From contig DVIV01000027.1 in NCBI GenBank assembly GCA_018710985.1, positions 29,029-93,028 of the forward strand: 64,000 bases of DNA, written 5' to 3'. Positions 57,378 through 64,000 of the stretch are shown in pieces. The first letter of the stretch is position 1; every line of letters begins with the position of its first letter. The DNA comes from Candidatus Limiplasma pullicola. GTDB lineage: Bacteria; Bacillota; Clostridia; Christensenellales; Aristaeellaceae. The translations under genes were made by a program, and so were the position numbers. The notes beneath the pieces are model-generated. The model saw nothing but the letters and a program-made list of their open reading frames with translations, did not search any database and had not been told where the DNA came from.

Positions 57378-60371
57378 ATGAAGATTGATCTCACCTGTCC
57401 TGTCGAGCTCTGGCAATACGCCATGCCCACCGAAGACGACGCCGACTGCACCTTTGTCCTCAACAACCTCAGCGACAAGGTGGTGGTATCCGTCCAGGTG
57501 ACCCTGAAATGCTTTGACAAGGAGGATATGCTCCTGTTTTCACAGACGGAGCGCATCCAGGGCCTGAAAGCCGGGGTGGGCGAGCGGTTCAGCATCATGC
57601 TGCTGCCCTCCCAGTGGCGTGATGTGGAAGGCGTCGATCTGGTGATCGAAAAGGTCTGGTTCGATGATTCCACCATCTGGCGCAGGGGCAATGCGCCGCT
57701 GACCTATTATGAATCCAATGCCCTGCCGAGCGGCCGCGCGCTGGATCAGCTGCGCTTCGTGGCCGGCAAGGACGCGGTGGGCTACCCCTGCGTGCAGGAC
57801 CAGGTATGGCTGTGTGTATGCGGCCGTGCCAACGCGCCGGAAAGCGACCGCTGCTGCCGCTGCGAGCGCCGACGCGATGCGGTGTTTGCCAGCTACAGCC
57901 CGGAAAATGTGGCTCACGTCATCGCCGCGCACGAGCAGAAACTGGCCATGGCGGCTCGCAAGGCGCGGGAGGAAAACAACCTGCTTACTGAAAAGCAGGA
58001 GGTGCAGCGTGCCTCCAAGCGCCGCCGCCGCCGCATGACGATCTGGATTGCGGGCCTGTCGGCTGCCGCGGTGGCGCTGGCTGCCGTGATCGTGCTGTGG
58101 GTGGTGCCCGCAGTTCGCTATCAGTCGGCCGTGGGGCTGATGAACGGCGGACAGTTTGAAGAGGCGCGCGCGGCGTTCAGCGCCATGGGCGATTACGGTG
58201 ATGCGAAGGAACAGCTCGCGGTATGCGACTATCAGGAGGCTGTATCCCTGCTGGAAGCCGGCGGCGTAGACGCGCTTGTGCAGGCGGAAGCGGACTTTGC
58301 CGCGCTCGGTGATTATCAGGACAGCGCGGAGAAGCTCAAGCAGACCACCTATGCGCTGGGACAGGCTTATCTGGAGGACGGCAGCTATGAGCTGGCGGTA
58401 GAGCGCTTCCTTTCCCTGGGCGATTATCAGGACAGCGCGGAGATGGTCAAGCAGGCCACCTATCAGCAGGCGCAGGCACTTTACGACAGCGGCAACTATG
58501 CCGTGGCGCGTGTGCTGTTCCAGGGCCTGGCGGACTACAGCGACTCTGCCGACCGTGCGCAGGCATGCACCTATCAGGAGGGCAAGGCCCTCTATGACGC
58601 GGGGGATTATGCGGGGGCTGCGGCAGCGCTGGCTCCGCTGGGCGAATATGAGGACGCGGTGCAGCTGGTTCAGCAGGCCAACTATGCCCAGGCCGAGGAC
58701 AAGCTGGCCCAGGGCCTGGGGGAGGAGGCAGGCCGGCTGTTCCTGGCGGCCGGTGATTACTCCGACGCGTCGGCCCGCGGCAACGACTGCATCTATCAGG
58801 CGGCGCTGGCCGCCAAGGAAGCTGGTGACTACGACAAGGCCACGGAGCTGTTCACTTTGATCATCGGCTATCTGGACAGCGAAGGACAGATTCAGGATTG
58901 CCTCTATCAGCAGGCAGCCGTCCTGCGGGACGGCGGTGATTACACCGGAGCGATCGCCCTTTTGGAGATGGGTGGCACGCCCCGCAGCGAGGACGCACAG
59001 CAGCTCTATTATGAATGCAACTATGAGCTGGCCATGGACGCGATCGAAGCGGAGGACCTGGAACGCGCCCAGACCCTGCTGGAAAACGTGGACAACTATG
59101 AGGACAGCGAAAAGCAGCTCAATACGGTGCGCTATGAGCTGGCTGAAGCCGCGCTCGAGGCGGAAAACTACGAGGAGGCGCGCATCCTTTACAACGCGCT
59201 GGGCTCTTATAAGGACAGCGCTACCAAGCTCAAGCAGTGCAACTATGCCATTGCCAGCGCCGCACTCCTGGCGGGCGACTATGCCACCGCCCTAGCCGGG
59301 TTTGAAGCGCTGGAAAACTATCAGGACAGCGCCGCCATGTTTGAGGAAGCGGCCTATCAGCAGGCCCTTGCGCTGAAGGCGGCGGGCGACACGCAGGGCG
59401 CGGCGGAGGTGCTGGCAGAGCTGACCGACAGCGACCGTGCCAAGGCCGAGCTGATCTCCATTCAGCTGGATCAGGGCGCCGAGCTGGAGGCGGCGGGCGA
59501 TTACGCGGCGGCGGCTGAATTGTACGCCTCCATTGAGGACAGCGAGGAAGCGCAGGAGCGCTACAACGCCTGCATGTATACCCAGGCCGAGCAGCTGCGC
59601 GACGCGGGCGACCTGACCGCCGCGGGGGCGGCGTTTGAGGCCCTGGGCGACTATCGGGATGCCGCCGAGCAAAGCACGGCATGCTATGAAACCTACTTCG
59701 GCAATGTTGCCCAAACCGCGCGCGACGCCATGGATGAGCAGGACTATCCCGCCGTGATCGCTGCGCTGGAGGACTTCTCCATGGAGGATCTCACCGGCAG
59801 CTATGCCGATCTCCCCGAGATTTATAACGAAGCCTGCTACCAGTACGCCGAGCAGCTCTACCTTGAGGGCAAGCCCTATGAGGCCCTGCCCTATTATCAG
59901 CGCGTAGGCGATTACCGCGATACCGCCGAAAGCAAGCTGGAGCGACGCGCCTATCTCATTCTGGGCGAATGGACCTCCAACACCGGCAAGACCGCCGTCT
60001 TCCGGGCGGACGGCACCTGCGACCTCATGGGCGAGACGCTGCATTTCTATGTAAGCAACTTCAGCCTCTACACGGGCGCGACCGAGGAGGACATGACCAT
60101 CACCCACAAGCTCAGCAGCATTGACAAGACCTCCATGAGCCTGCGGGATATCCGGGATGGGCAGGATGTGGTGTACAAATTCTCCCGCGTGGGTGAATGG
60201 ACCCTGCCGGAGGTGACCGAAACCACGTCCGCGGAGGAGACCGCTGCGGAGGCTACCCCTGCGCCGGAGGCAGAGACCGCGCCGGAAGCCACGCCCGTTC
60301 CCCAGGAGGAGAGCGGCGCGGAGGCAACGACCCAGCCCGATACGGAGGCCGTGAATGACGCGGACGAATAA
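57378..60371 (+). CDS. zinc-ribbon membrane protein with about 15 TPR-like repeats
   Basis: A 997-residue protein in four parts. A 140-residue N-domain reads like a beta sandwich. A zinc-ribbon-like cysteine cluster follows near residues 145-163 (LCVCGRANAPESDRCCRC). Next comes a single membrane segment at about 220-245, preceded by a KRRRRR stretch. The rest is mostly helical repeats of about 35-45 residues with the recurring GDYxDA pattern (for example SLGDYQDSAEMVKQATY). After residue 865 a small beta domain (GEWTSNTGKTAVFRADGTCD) and an acidic Thr/Ala/Glu tail end the protein. The N-part should be cytoplasmic and the repeats outside. GGGAGG precedes the ATG at 57378. Its end overlaps the next gene by 17 bases. 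The function is unknown. Confidence 0.7.
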   Translation: MKIDLTCPVELWQYAMPTEDDADCTFVLNNLSDKVVVSVQVTLKCFDKEDMLLFSQTERIQGLKAGVGERFSIMLLPSQWRDVEGVDLVIEKVWFDDSTIWRRGNAPLTYYESNALPSGRALDQLRFVAGKDAVGYPCVQDQVWLCVCGRANAPESDRCCRCERRRDAVFASYSPENVAHVIAAHEQKLAMAARKAREENNLLTEKQEVQRASKRRRRRMTIWIAGLSAAAVALAAVIVLWVVPAVRYQSAVGLMNGGQFEEARAAFSAMGDYGDAKEQLAVCDYQEAVSLLEAGGVDALVQAEADFAALGDYQDSAEKLKQTTYALGQAYLEDGSYELAVERFLSLGDYQDSAEMVKQATYQQAQALYDSGNYAVARVLFQGLADYSDSADRAQACTYQEGKALYDAGDYAGAAAALAPLGEYEDAVQLVQQANYAQAEDKLAQGLGEEAGRLFLAAGDYSDASARGNDCIYQAALAAKEAGDYDKATELFTLIIGYLDSEGQIQDCLYQQAAVLRDGGDYTGAIALLEMGGTPRSEDAQQLYYECNYELAMDAIEAEDLERAQTLLENVDNYEDSEKQLNTVRYELAEAALEAENYEEARILYNALGSYKDSATKLKQCNYAIASAALLAGDYATALAGFEALENYQDSAAMFEEAAYQQALALKAAGDTQGAAEVLAELTDSDRAKAELISIQLDQGAELEAAGDYAAAAELYASIEDSEEAQERYNACMYTQAEQLRDAGDLTAAGAAFEALGDYRDAAEQSTACYETYFGNVAQTARDAMDEQDYPAVIAALEDFSMEDLTGSYADLPEIYNEACYQYAEQLYLEGKPYEALPYYQRVGDYRDTAESKLERRAYLILGEWTSNTGKTAVFRADGTCDLMGETLHFYVSNFSLYTGATEEDMTITHKLSSIDKTSMSLRDIRDGQDVVYKFSRVGEWTLPEVTETTSAEETAAEATPAPEAETAPEATPVPQEESGAEATTQPDTEAVNDADE

Positions 60372-61710
60372 GCCCGCGGCAGCGCGCGGCAGCGCAGCTC
60401 CCCGCAAGCTGGAAATCGGGGTGCTCTATGGCTTTCGGGCGCTGATGGTGCTGGCGGTGGTGAACTACCACATCTGGCAGCAGAGCTGGCTTTCGCAGCG
60501 GGTGAGCCTGCTGGGCCTGTCAACGGATTTTGACTTCTTCACCCGTTCGGGTTACCTGTTCGTGGACGGGATGATTTTGCTCAGCGGCTTTCTGCTCTAT
60601 CTGCCCTATGCCCGGCAAACGCTGGAAGGCACGTCCGTGCCGGGTGCGGGACGGTTTTATCTCAACCGTCTGCTGCGCATCGTGCCCAGCTATGTGGCGG
60701 CGGTGCTGCTGGCGCTGGTTTGCTTTGCACTGCCGCAGGGCGCTTATTTTACCCGCGGCGCCATGGCAAAGGATGTTGCGGCGCACCTGACGTTCACCTT
60801 CCTGTTCTGGCCGGAAACCTATCTGTATACGCCCCTGAATGCGGCCCTGTGGACAATCGCGGTAGAAATGCAGTTCTACCTGCTGTTTCCCTTCCTCGCG
60901 CGCGCGGTGCAGAAAAAACCGGCGGTCACGCTGCCGGTTATGGCTGCGCTGGGCTGGACCTGGCGGCTTTGCGTAGCGCGCTTTGCGCAGGATACGGGCA
61001 TGCTTATCAACCAGATGCCCGCCTATCTGGACGTGTACGCCCTGGGCATGCTGGGTGCGATGACCTATCTGCGGATGCGGCGGGGCTGGGAGCGGATGCG
61101 CCCCGCGCGGCGGCGCGCGCTCAGCTGGGCGTGCGCGGCGGGCTTTGTGGCGTGCCTGGCTGTGGTGCTGGCCATTTTCCGGGCACAATCGACGGCGGGC
61201 ACTGCCGGGCAGCGGGCGCTGCACCTGTCGCAGATGGAGATGCGCCTGCCCCTGACGCTGGTCTTGCTGGGCGCCATGCTGTGCGCCGCGCATATGCCCC
61301 GCCTCCTGCAAAAGCTGCTGGACAACCGGCTGATGCGCTTTTTATCTGCCATTTCCATGAACCTCTACATCTGGCACCAGATTCTCGCTGTGCAGATGCG
61401 CGTGGCCTGGTTCCCGGATGCGGACACCCTGCATATCACCCCGGTGCAGCAGCAGGCCTACTCGCTGCTGTGCTTCAGTGTCAGCATTCTGGTTGCGATG
61501 GCCGCTACCTACGGGCTGGAACAGCCCGCAGCCAGGGCGGTCAACGACTGGATCAAACGATTGGGAAGGAAGCGAAACCATGAAGGACCCCAGATTGGAA
61601 ACCCTGGCTCGCCAGCTGATTCGCTATTCGTGCGCCCTCAAGCCGGGCGAGCGTGTGCTGATCGAGAACTTCGGCGTAGAGCCCGAGGCGGTGACGGCGC
61701 TGATTCGTGA
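60355..61710 (+). CDS. acyltransferase 3 family membrane protein
   Basis: A 451-residue membrane acyltransferase of the OafA/acyltransferase-3 kind, with about ten membrane segments, the conserved early histidine (LAVVNYHIWQQ), GYLFVDGMILLSGFLLYLPY and LWTIAVEMQFYLLFPFLA. It probably adds acyl groups to a cell-surface sugar. GGAGG precedes the ATG, which overlaps the end of the repeat-protein gene. The normal protein seems to end near KRLGRKRN; the last 43 residues are read out of frame through the start of the aminopeptidase gene, a 131-base overlap. That tail has a different composition (arginine- and glycine-rich), so the original stop codon may have been lost. Confidence 0.85.
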   Translation: MTRTNKPAAARGSAAPRKLEIGVLYGFRALMVLAVVNYHIWQQSWLSQRVSLLGLSTDFDFFTRSGYLFVDGMILLSGFLLYLPYARQTLEGTSVPGAGRFYLNRLLRIVPSYVAAVLLALVCFALPQGAYFTRGAMAKDVAAHLTFTFLFWPETYLYTPLNAALWTIAVEMQFYLLFPFLARAVQKKPAVTLPVMAALGWTWRLCVARFAQDTGMLINQMPAYLDVYALGMLGAMTYLRMRRGWERMRPARRRALSWACAAGFVACLAVVLAIFRAQSTAGTAGQRALHLSQMEMRLPLTLVLLGAMLCAAHMPRLLQKLLDNRLMRFLSAISMNLYIWHQILAVQMRVAWFPDADTLHITPVQQQAYSLLCFSVSILVAMAATYGLEQPAARAVNDWIKRLGRKRNHEGPQIGNPGSPADSLFVRPQAGRACADRELRRRARGGDGADS

Positions 61711-62695
61711 GGCGTATGCGGCAGGCGCGGAGCCCATTGTCGTTCTGCGCGATATGAAGATCCAACGCGCGCTGATGATGGGGGCGACCGCTGAAAAATG
61801 GGACGAGGAAGCCCGCGTGGATGCCGACCGCATGCGCGCCGTGGATGCCTACATCGGCCTGCGGGCCGGTGTGAATGCCTATGAGCAGTCCGACGTGCCG
61901 CCGGAGCAGCAGCGCCTGTACATGCAGCATTACAGCCAACCCGTGCACAGCCGGATCCGCGTGCCGGATACGCGATGGGTGGTGCTGCGCTATCCCACCC
62001 CGGCCATGGCCCAGCAGGCCGGTATGAGCACCGAAGCATTTGAGGATTTCTACTTCGACGTATGCACGCTGGATTATGAGAAGATGAGCCACGCCATGGA
62101 TGCGCTGGCTGCCCGCATGGAACGCGCCAACGAGGTGCATATCGTAGGACCGGGGACGGATCTGCGCTTCTCCATTGCCGGGATGAACGCCGTCAAGTGC
62201 GACGGCAAGCTCAACATTCCGGATGGGGAAATCTACACCGCGCCCGTGCGCGACAGCGTAAACGGCGTGCTGCAATACAACACCCCCAGCCTCTATCAGG
62301 GCAACGTCTTTGAACGCACGTGCCTGACCTTCAAAGACGGAAAAATCATCGAGGCCACCAGCAGCGACACCGTGCGCAGCAACCAGATCTTTGATACCGA
62401 CGAGGGCGCACGCTATGTCGGAGAATTCGCCATCGGCGTCAATCCCTACATCACCCGCGCCATCAAGGATACGCTCTTTGATGAGAAAATTGCCGGCAGC
62501 TTCCACTTCACTCCCGGCAACTGCTACGATGAATGCCCCAACGGCAACCACAGCGCTATCCACTGGGATCTGGTGTGCATCCAGACGCCCGAATACGGCG
62601 GCGGGGAGATGTATTTCGACGGCGAGCTGATTCGCAGAGACGGCCTGTTCGTGCCCGAGGATCTGCTTGCGCTCAATCCCGAAAACCTTCAATAA
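61580..62695 (+). CDS. M29 family aminopeptidase (AmpS/PepS type)
   Basis: A 371-residue metalloaminopeptidase. M29 features are the start LETLARQLIRYSCALKPGERV, the active-region string LNIPDGEIYTAPVRDSVNG with its metal-binding glutamate, GEFAIGVNPYITR and the late NHSAIHWDLV with its histidines. It should remove N-terminal residues from peptides in the cytoplasm. The ATG at 61580 lies 8 bases after GGAAG. Its first 131 bases overlap the 3' end of the acyltransferase frame. Confidence 0.92.
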   Translation: MKDPRLETLARQLIRYSCALKPGERVLIENFGVEPEAVTALIREAYAAGAEPIVVLRDMKIQRALMMGATAEKWDEEARVDADRMRAVDAYIGLRAGVNAYEQSDVPPEQQRLYMQHYSQPVHSRIRVPDTRWVVLRYPTPAMAQQAGMSTEAFEDFYFDVCTLDYEKMSHAMDALAARMERANEVHIVGPGTDLRFSIAGMNAVKCDGKLNIPDGEIYTAPVRDSVNGVLQYNTPSLYQGNVFERTCLTFKDGKIIEATSSDTVRSNQIFDTDEGARYVGEFAIGVNPYITRAIKDTLFDEKIAGSFHFTPGNCYDECPNGNHSAIHWDLVCIQTPEYGGGEMYFDGELIRRDGLFVPEDLLALNPENLQ

Positions 62696-62701
62696 ATAAA
62701 A

Positions 62702-62734
62702 ACCGCCCCCGGCGAACACCTCGCCGGGGGCGGT
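62702..62734 (-). terminator. terminator of the pyrophosphatase gene
   Basis: ACCGCCCCCGGCGA (62702-62715) pairs perfectly with TCGCCGGGGGCGGT (62721-62734). On the minus strand it is followed by TTTTATTTATT; on the plus strand there is no T run. Confidence 0.88.
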
Positions 62735-62744
62735 CCGCACTTGG

Positions 62745-63278
62745 TCAGCGGCAGAACTTTTCAATATAGGCGTCCAGGCATTTCTGAATGACCTCGCGCG
62801 CCGCCTGTCTATCGCGCAGCTCATCCACCACGGTCTCCTTGCCCTCCAGGTTTTTGTAGACGGAGAAGAAGTGGCTGATCTCCGTAAACAGATGCGCGGG
62901 CAGCTCGCTTACATCGTGATAGGAGTTGTAGGAGGGGTCCTCGAACGGGATGGCGATGATCTTTTCATCCAGGCGGCCCTGGTCCAGCATGGTGATCACA
63001 CCGATGGGATAGCAGCGCACCAGGCTCAGCGGCTGGATGACCTCGCTGGAGAGCACCAGCACATCCAGCGGATCGTTGTCGTCGGCATAGGTGCGGGGAA
63101 TCAAGCCGTAATTGGTGGGGTAGTGCGTGGAGGTATAGAGAATGCGGTCCAGAATCAGATGGCCTGTTTCCTTGTCCAGCTCATATTTCTTCTTGCTGCC
63201 CTTTTCAATTTCGATCACGGCGATGAAATCATCCTTGGTGATGCGCGAGGGAGAAATGTCATGCCAGATGTTGCTCAT
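62745..63278 (-). CDS. ppa: inorganic pyrophosphatase (family I)
   Basis: A 177-residue soluble pyrophosphatase, which drives biosynthesis by splitting pyrophosphate. Family I motifs: IEKGSKKKYELDKETG, YGLIPRTYADDNDPLDVLVL (with the metal-binding aspartates) and LDEKIIAIPFEDP. AAGGTTGGCGAACGCCTT before the ATG offers AAGG at a distance of about 14. Convergent with the aminopeptidase gene across a terminator. Confidence 0.95.
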   Translation of the reverse strand: MSNIWHDISPSRITKDDFIAVIEIEKGSKKKYELDKETGHLILDRILYTSTHYPTNYGLIPRTYADDNDPLDVLVLSSEVIQPLSLVRCYPIGVITMLDQGRLDEKIIAIPFEDPSYNSYHDVSELPAHLFTEISHFFSVYKNLEGKETVVDELRDRQAAREVIQKCLDAYIEKFCR

Positions 63279-63404
63279 AAGGCGTTCGCCAACCTTTCTT
63301 CATTTGCTCGCTGGTATTGTAACAAGCATGACGCGATTTGTAAAGGCATTCGGCGGCTGAATGTGGTATACTGGAGGCGATCCCAATGCAAGGAGGCGTT
63401 TGGA

Positions 63405-63644
63405 ATGACTGCGAAAGCAAAGTCGATCATCCTTCTGATATGCCTGGCGGCGGCGCTGATGCTGACTGCCTGTCAAACCCATGTGGACAACGACCCCTGG
63501 CCTGCCAGCGATGGCGTGACGGCCACGGAGGAGCCCGCTTCGGCGCCTGAGGCGACACAGGCTCCTGAAGACACGCAGAATAACGTGCAGGCCCAGCCCA
63601 CCGAGGTACCCGAACCGGTGGGCGAACCGGGATTGAACGGCTGA
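63405..63644 (+). CDS. small lipoprotein, function unknown
   Basis: A 79-residue lipoprotein: signal peptide with lipobox LTAC, then about 55 residues rich in Ala, Pro, Glu and Thr and without visible structure ([20 protein letters not shown]). AAGGAGG lies 8 bases before the ATG. A TATACT box at 63367-63372 may be its -10. It is followed by a clear terminator and stands alone. Confidence 0.7.
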   Translation: MTAKAKSIILLICLAAALMLTACQTHVDNDPWPASDGVTATEEPASAPEATQAPEDTQNNVQAQPTEVPEPVGEPGLNG

Positions 63645-63660
63645 ACGTATTTTTCGCGAA

Positions 63661-63695
63661 CCCGCCGCAGCATGGCGCTGCGGCGGGGTTTTTTT
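63661..63695 (+). terminator. terminator of the small lipoprotein gene
   Basis: CCCGCCGCAGC (63661-63671) pairs with GCTGCGGCGGG (63677-63687), followed by seven T. Confidence 0.92.
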
Positions 63696-63733
63696 GTGCA
63701 GGGAAGGCGCGTATTCCATCGCGCGCAAGGCGC

Positions 63734-63763
63734 AAAAAAGCGCGCCCGCTTTTGCGGGCGCGC
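63734..63763 (-). terminator. terminator of tuf
   Basis: GCGCGCCCGC (63740-63749) pairs with GCGGGCGCGC (63754-63763); on the minus strand six T follow. It lies 13 bases after the tuf stop codon. Confidence 0.92.
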
Positions 63764-63775
63764 CAGAACGCTACC

Positions 63776-64000
<225 letters not shown>

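Overview
The window comes from a spore-forming, fairly GC-rich member of the Bacillota (class Clostridia); no species is claimed. The evidence is a sigK gene encoding a pro-sequence, an agr-type peptide signalling locus, a ribosomal block in the order rpsM-rpsK-rpsD-rpoA-rplQ, a four-cysteine S4, sortase-free secreted proteins, and near-uniform AGGAGG ribosome-binding sites. Both ends cut genes: a sensor kinase at the left and tuf at the right.

Accessory half, about 1-15,290. This stretch is visibly richer in A+T than the rest and mosaic. It carries a divergent YesM/YesN-type two-component pair, a secreted alpha/beta hydrolase, an agr-like quorum-sensing locus (XRE regulator, AgrA-, AgrC- and AgrB-like genes on the minus strand, with a previously unmarked 41-residue AgrD precursor transcribed divergently), four secreted proteins, a decayed gene, two small sigma-like proteins, a 0.7-kb gene-free GC-rich segment, and a large serine recombinase. 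The recombinase ends 22 bases from the truncated 3' end of sigK. The sigK reading frame is normal up to the ISRSYVS motif of region 4.2 and then runs into 14 unrelated residues. This is the arrangement of a skin-type sigK-intervening element, with everything to the left potentially inside it. The 3' part of sigK is not in the window.

Core half, about 15,290-64,000. This is dense, GC-rich, mostly plus-strand housekeeping sequence. It holds an M50 protease with scpA-scpB; a 5'-nucleotidase and a phosphoesterase; a two-subunit class I fumarase; an amino-acid ABC transporter behind a strong promoter with an ARG-box-like site; the rpsM-rplQ operon; lspA and an RluD-type pseudouridine synthase; and a minus-strand block with tdk, a repeat lipoprotein, a GNAT enzyme and a Nudix hydrolase. 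Further right are a 2,059-residue surface protein with MucBP-like and SH3-like repeats, an L,D-transpeptidase, a feoA-feoA-feoB iron operon with its 44-residue cysteine-rich partner, a MATE exporter, trkA-trkH, a zinc-ribbon/repeat membrane protein, an acyltransferase, an M29 aminopeptidase, pyrophosphatase and tuf.

How the parts fit. The main new interest is in the left half. A mobile element appears to interrupt a sporulation sigma gene and to carry a complete peptide quorum-sensing circuit whose predicted signal uses a serine rather than a cysteine to close its ring. Next to the signal gene is a run of secreted proteins that could be its targets. All functional statements come from reading the sequence; no database search was run.
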